A stretch of DNA of 64,000 bases, from the NCBI GenBank assembly GCA_037833965.1, contig AP031355.1:13727501-13791500 (forward strand), given 5' to 3'. The stretch is from Marchantia polymorpha subsp. ruderalis. Its lineage: Eukaryota; Streptophyta; Marchantiopsida; Marchantiales; Marchantiaceae. This document shows, piece after piece, positions 61,801 through 64,000 of the stretch. Each line of letters starts with the position of its first letter. The stretch's first letter is position 1. The notes beneath the pieces are model-generated. The model saw nothing but the letters and a program-made list of their open reading frames with translations, did not search any database and was not told the origin of the DNA. The translations under genes and the position numbers were made by a program.

Positions 61801-64000
61801 ACGAGAACATGAGCATGGAGTTTCTGTTTCGCTCCCACCTTTTCTGGTCTCTGAGAGTAAAGCCACAACAAAAGGGAAATAGATAAGAACCAAAATACAG
61901 AATCAACTTTGGTTCAACAATGAAAAAGAGTGTGATTCTTGGTAACTTACAAAAGCATTGTGTGAAGCACTGAAGTAGCCGTCATCGCCATCCTCTGGCA
62001 TGATTAAGTCACGTGGATTTATTCCGTTACCATGCCACGGTGATGCCTTCATCCAATTCAACATCCTGCACATATTTAGACATTAAAAATTCGTTCAGCC
62101 GTCCTACGAAGTGTCTGAAATTCTCTGGTTGAATTCAATGCATAATGATGTCTAAGTCCATTCGAAACTGGTATTGAGCACAAATCTCAAAAGAACATGT
62201 CTCTAATTTATCAATAAAGGTGAATATTTGTCAATACTTCTCCTCATAAGTAAGCTCTGTCCTTCTTTCAATATTAACTTCGCCATACCTGAACATATGA
62301 ATGAAGGAGTTAAGTTTGGATGAAAGGGATATGCCTTCCGAACAAACATTCACAATTACTGCAAGAAATTGAGCAATTCCGAGCCTTCAGAGTTTCAGGC
62401 AAAAGCTGGTTACTTCGCAGGGAGTTTTGCTGGAGTTGAGTGCAGGATGACACTAAGAAGACCAAGAATAGTTTGCGTTTTGCCGGTTCCTGGGGGTCCC
62501 TGTCGCACGAACCATTTCAGCTTAGCACTGTAAGGAAAGGCATACACTACAAAAAGTGTGAAATCTAAAAGTGGGTGCCATAGTTAGCTCCTTGCAAGGG
62601 TGCATGAGCGCTACCTGAATAAGCACCAAAGGCTTGCGTGTCAATCCAGCCTGCGCAGATTCCATAATCACTACAAAGTAAGTGCTCCACCTTTGATCAA
62701 GAAGGTGGAACTGTGTGCAACTGACCAACTGAATATCGAGAAGAATATTGTAAAAATACGATATATGAATCTGAGTAAATATACAAGGTGGCTTAGTTGA
62801 AGACATCGACCCCAGTGGAACTTTGTTTTGACCTGTATAGCTTGCATTTGAGATGAATTGTGGCCGCCTTGTAAATATTCTTTCAGAGGCTGGGGAATGT
62901 TCCAATGACCGAGGTCTGCCGGCTGAGTTGCTTGAGTCTTCTTCTTCTTAGCTGCATCTTTTGACGCATCTGCTGCTGAAAGAATGACGTCTACAAATGG
63001 GAGAGAACCGACCGATCGAAGGGCAGTGTATTCCCTCAAAATGGTGGACATATTGCACAGCTGAAAGTAAGAACATTGCACGCCATCAGTTTAACGACTT
63101 GGAGGTGGAGTACAATCTGAGTCCAAGACAGTTTTGGTTTCACAAGTAAGAAAAGACAGATCAGCTTTCTTATTTATACAGAGGATCCTGTCGGTGTACA
63201 TCACACCAAAAAAAGGTGTCATTCGGGACAATCTGCGAATATACGGTGACTTTACTTCAATTTTTTTTTTTTTACCTTCATGATATACCATGCCGACGTA
63301 GGTCCCTGCAAAGCTTGTCTCAAACGCAGAGCGGCAGCAGTTGGAGTAAGAGTAAGTCCATCTTTTTCGCTGGTCTCTGAATCCAGGTGCATGCGCACTC
63401 TAAGAGTTTGAGCACCTTCTCTTCCCTCAACAGCTCCAAATGCATATGTAGTTGGAAGTCTTGCACCCCCAAGAGGCTGTATCCATGAGAAATATGTCAG
63501 CAAGTTGTTCTAATCTTCACAATAACATAAGGTGAGTATGATCGAACAACCGAAGACATTTACATTTTATGGAGTGTTTGATCAATGAATTGGCATTCAT
63601 GAATGGTCACACGTGTGTTGTGTCTGGGACAGCATTATTTACGGACCTTTTCTCTGCTTAATAGCAACAAGTCATTCTCCATGAATTCCTCCACCGCATC
63701 GGCGGGAACTGCTAACCTCATAAAGTAGAACTCATTTGCCTTCTCCCAAGTTGCAAGACCAACCATGTGGCACTGTGTCCCACCTGCACGTAAATCTTGT
63801 ATAATTACACTTCCTCGATCTTATTCCTGTTGTCCCAGATAGATGCCTGATCACGTTGCATAAACATAGAAACAAAACAATATACTCCCGTGACACTTCC
63901 GATCATGGTCATCACTACCTGTTGTAAATCTTACAATTGGTTCAAAGTAGCTATAGCTTACCTCCTTCTTCTTCTCCCCTTATAATCTGTGCACGACATT
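58818..64000 (-). CDS. SEN1/MAGATAMA3-type superfamily 1 RNA/DNA helicase, partial (5' end outside window)
   Basis: Plant MAA3 is a senataxin-like helicase linked to RNA processing and pollen tube guidance. Eighteen exons chain in frame: >64000-63962, 63783-63647, 63476-63276, 63060-62833, 62650-62615, 62499-62414, 62288-62238, 62065-61951, 61850-61745, 61590-61493, 61398-61285, 61131-61039, 60611-60558, 60404-60346, 60217-60133, 59977-59612, 59436-59314, 59147-58818; about 773 aa are visible. Motifs: [13 protein letters not shown]; Walker A GPPGTGKT (62499-62476); Ia [72 protein letters not shown]. The C-terminus is acidic ([18 protein letters not shown]). All introns are GT-AG except that after 60558, which appears to start with GC. 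The N-terminal region begins beyond the right edge. Confidence 0.94.

Noticed and set aside
1-64000. CRISPR arrays, insertion sequences, phage or bacterial operons
   Set aside because: The window is a eukaryotic plant genome; no spaced direct-repeat array or prokaryotic gene order is seen.

Overview
The window is nuclear DNA of a land plant. The genes are split into many short exons with GT-AG introns, and the proteins are plant types: a B-type cyclin, SKP1, an OTU3-like deubiquitinase, a zeta-class glutathione transferase, a MAGATAMA3-like helicase and a plant PIG-Y. Intron sizes, long gene-free spacers, AT-rich islands and protein sequences suggest a non-seed plant. A bryophyte, perhaps a liverwort, is my best guess; this is inference and not proven by any single feature.

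Layout: 0-2 kb, 3' part of a serine beta-lactamase-like hydrolase (minus), cut by the window edge. 4.9-7.0 kb, mitotic cyclin B (minus), with a cluster of AACGG (MSA-type) cores 0.6-1.0 kb upstream. 8.8-11.6 kb, a 72-bp tandem duplication and a very AT-rich, gene-free island. 12.0-16.0 kb, OTU-family deubiquitinase (plus, 8 exons). 19.5-22.5 kb, SKP1 (minus, 2 exons, 2.5-kb intron). 24-26 kb, an AT-rich island with an (AT)n tract and a decayed LINE-type zinc-knuckle fragment. 28.4-31.3 kb, zeta GST (plus, 9 exons). 32.2-32.8 kb, an intronless BED zinc-finger gene. 35.9-37.3 kb, TXNDC9/phosducin-like protein (minus), divergent from a conserved plant membrane protein (38.7-40.6 kb, plus). 42.5 kb, an acidic unknown protein. 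43.8 kb, tRNA-Asp(GTC). 44.4 kb, PIG-Y. 48.3-49.6 kb, a GC-rich intronless F-box gene. 51.9-52.1 kb, a U1 snRNA gene (minus). 55.0 kb, a U6 snRNA gene (minus). 58.8 kb to the right edge, a SEN1/MAA3-type RNA helicase (minus), cut at its 5' end.

The genes are housekeeping and do not form an operon-like system. SKP1 and the F-box protein belong to the same SCF ubiquitin-ligase pathway, and the OTU protease and cyclin B also touch ubiquitin biology, but their proximity is probably chance. The most interesting points are the U1 and U6 genes 2.9 kb apart on the same strand with a shared upstream motif (TATAAA(A)CCCATA) at about -60/-70 that departs from the usual plant snRNA upstream element, a variant U1-70K loop in that U1, the AACGG cluster before cyclin B, a GC-AG intron in the helicase, and a bacterial-looking beta-lactamase-fold gene with introns.
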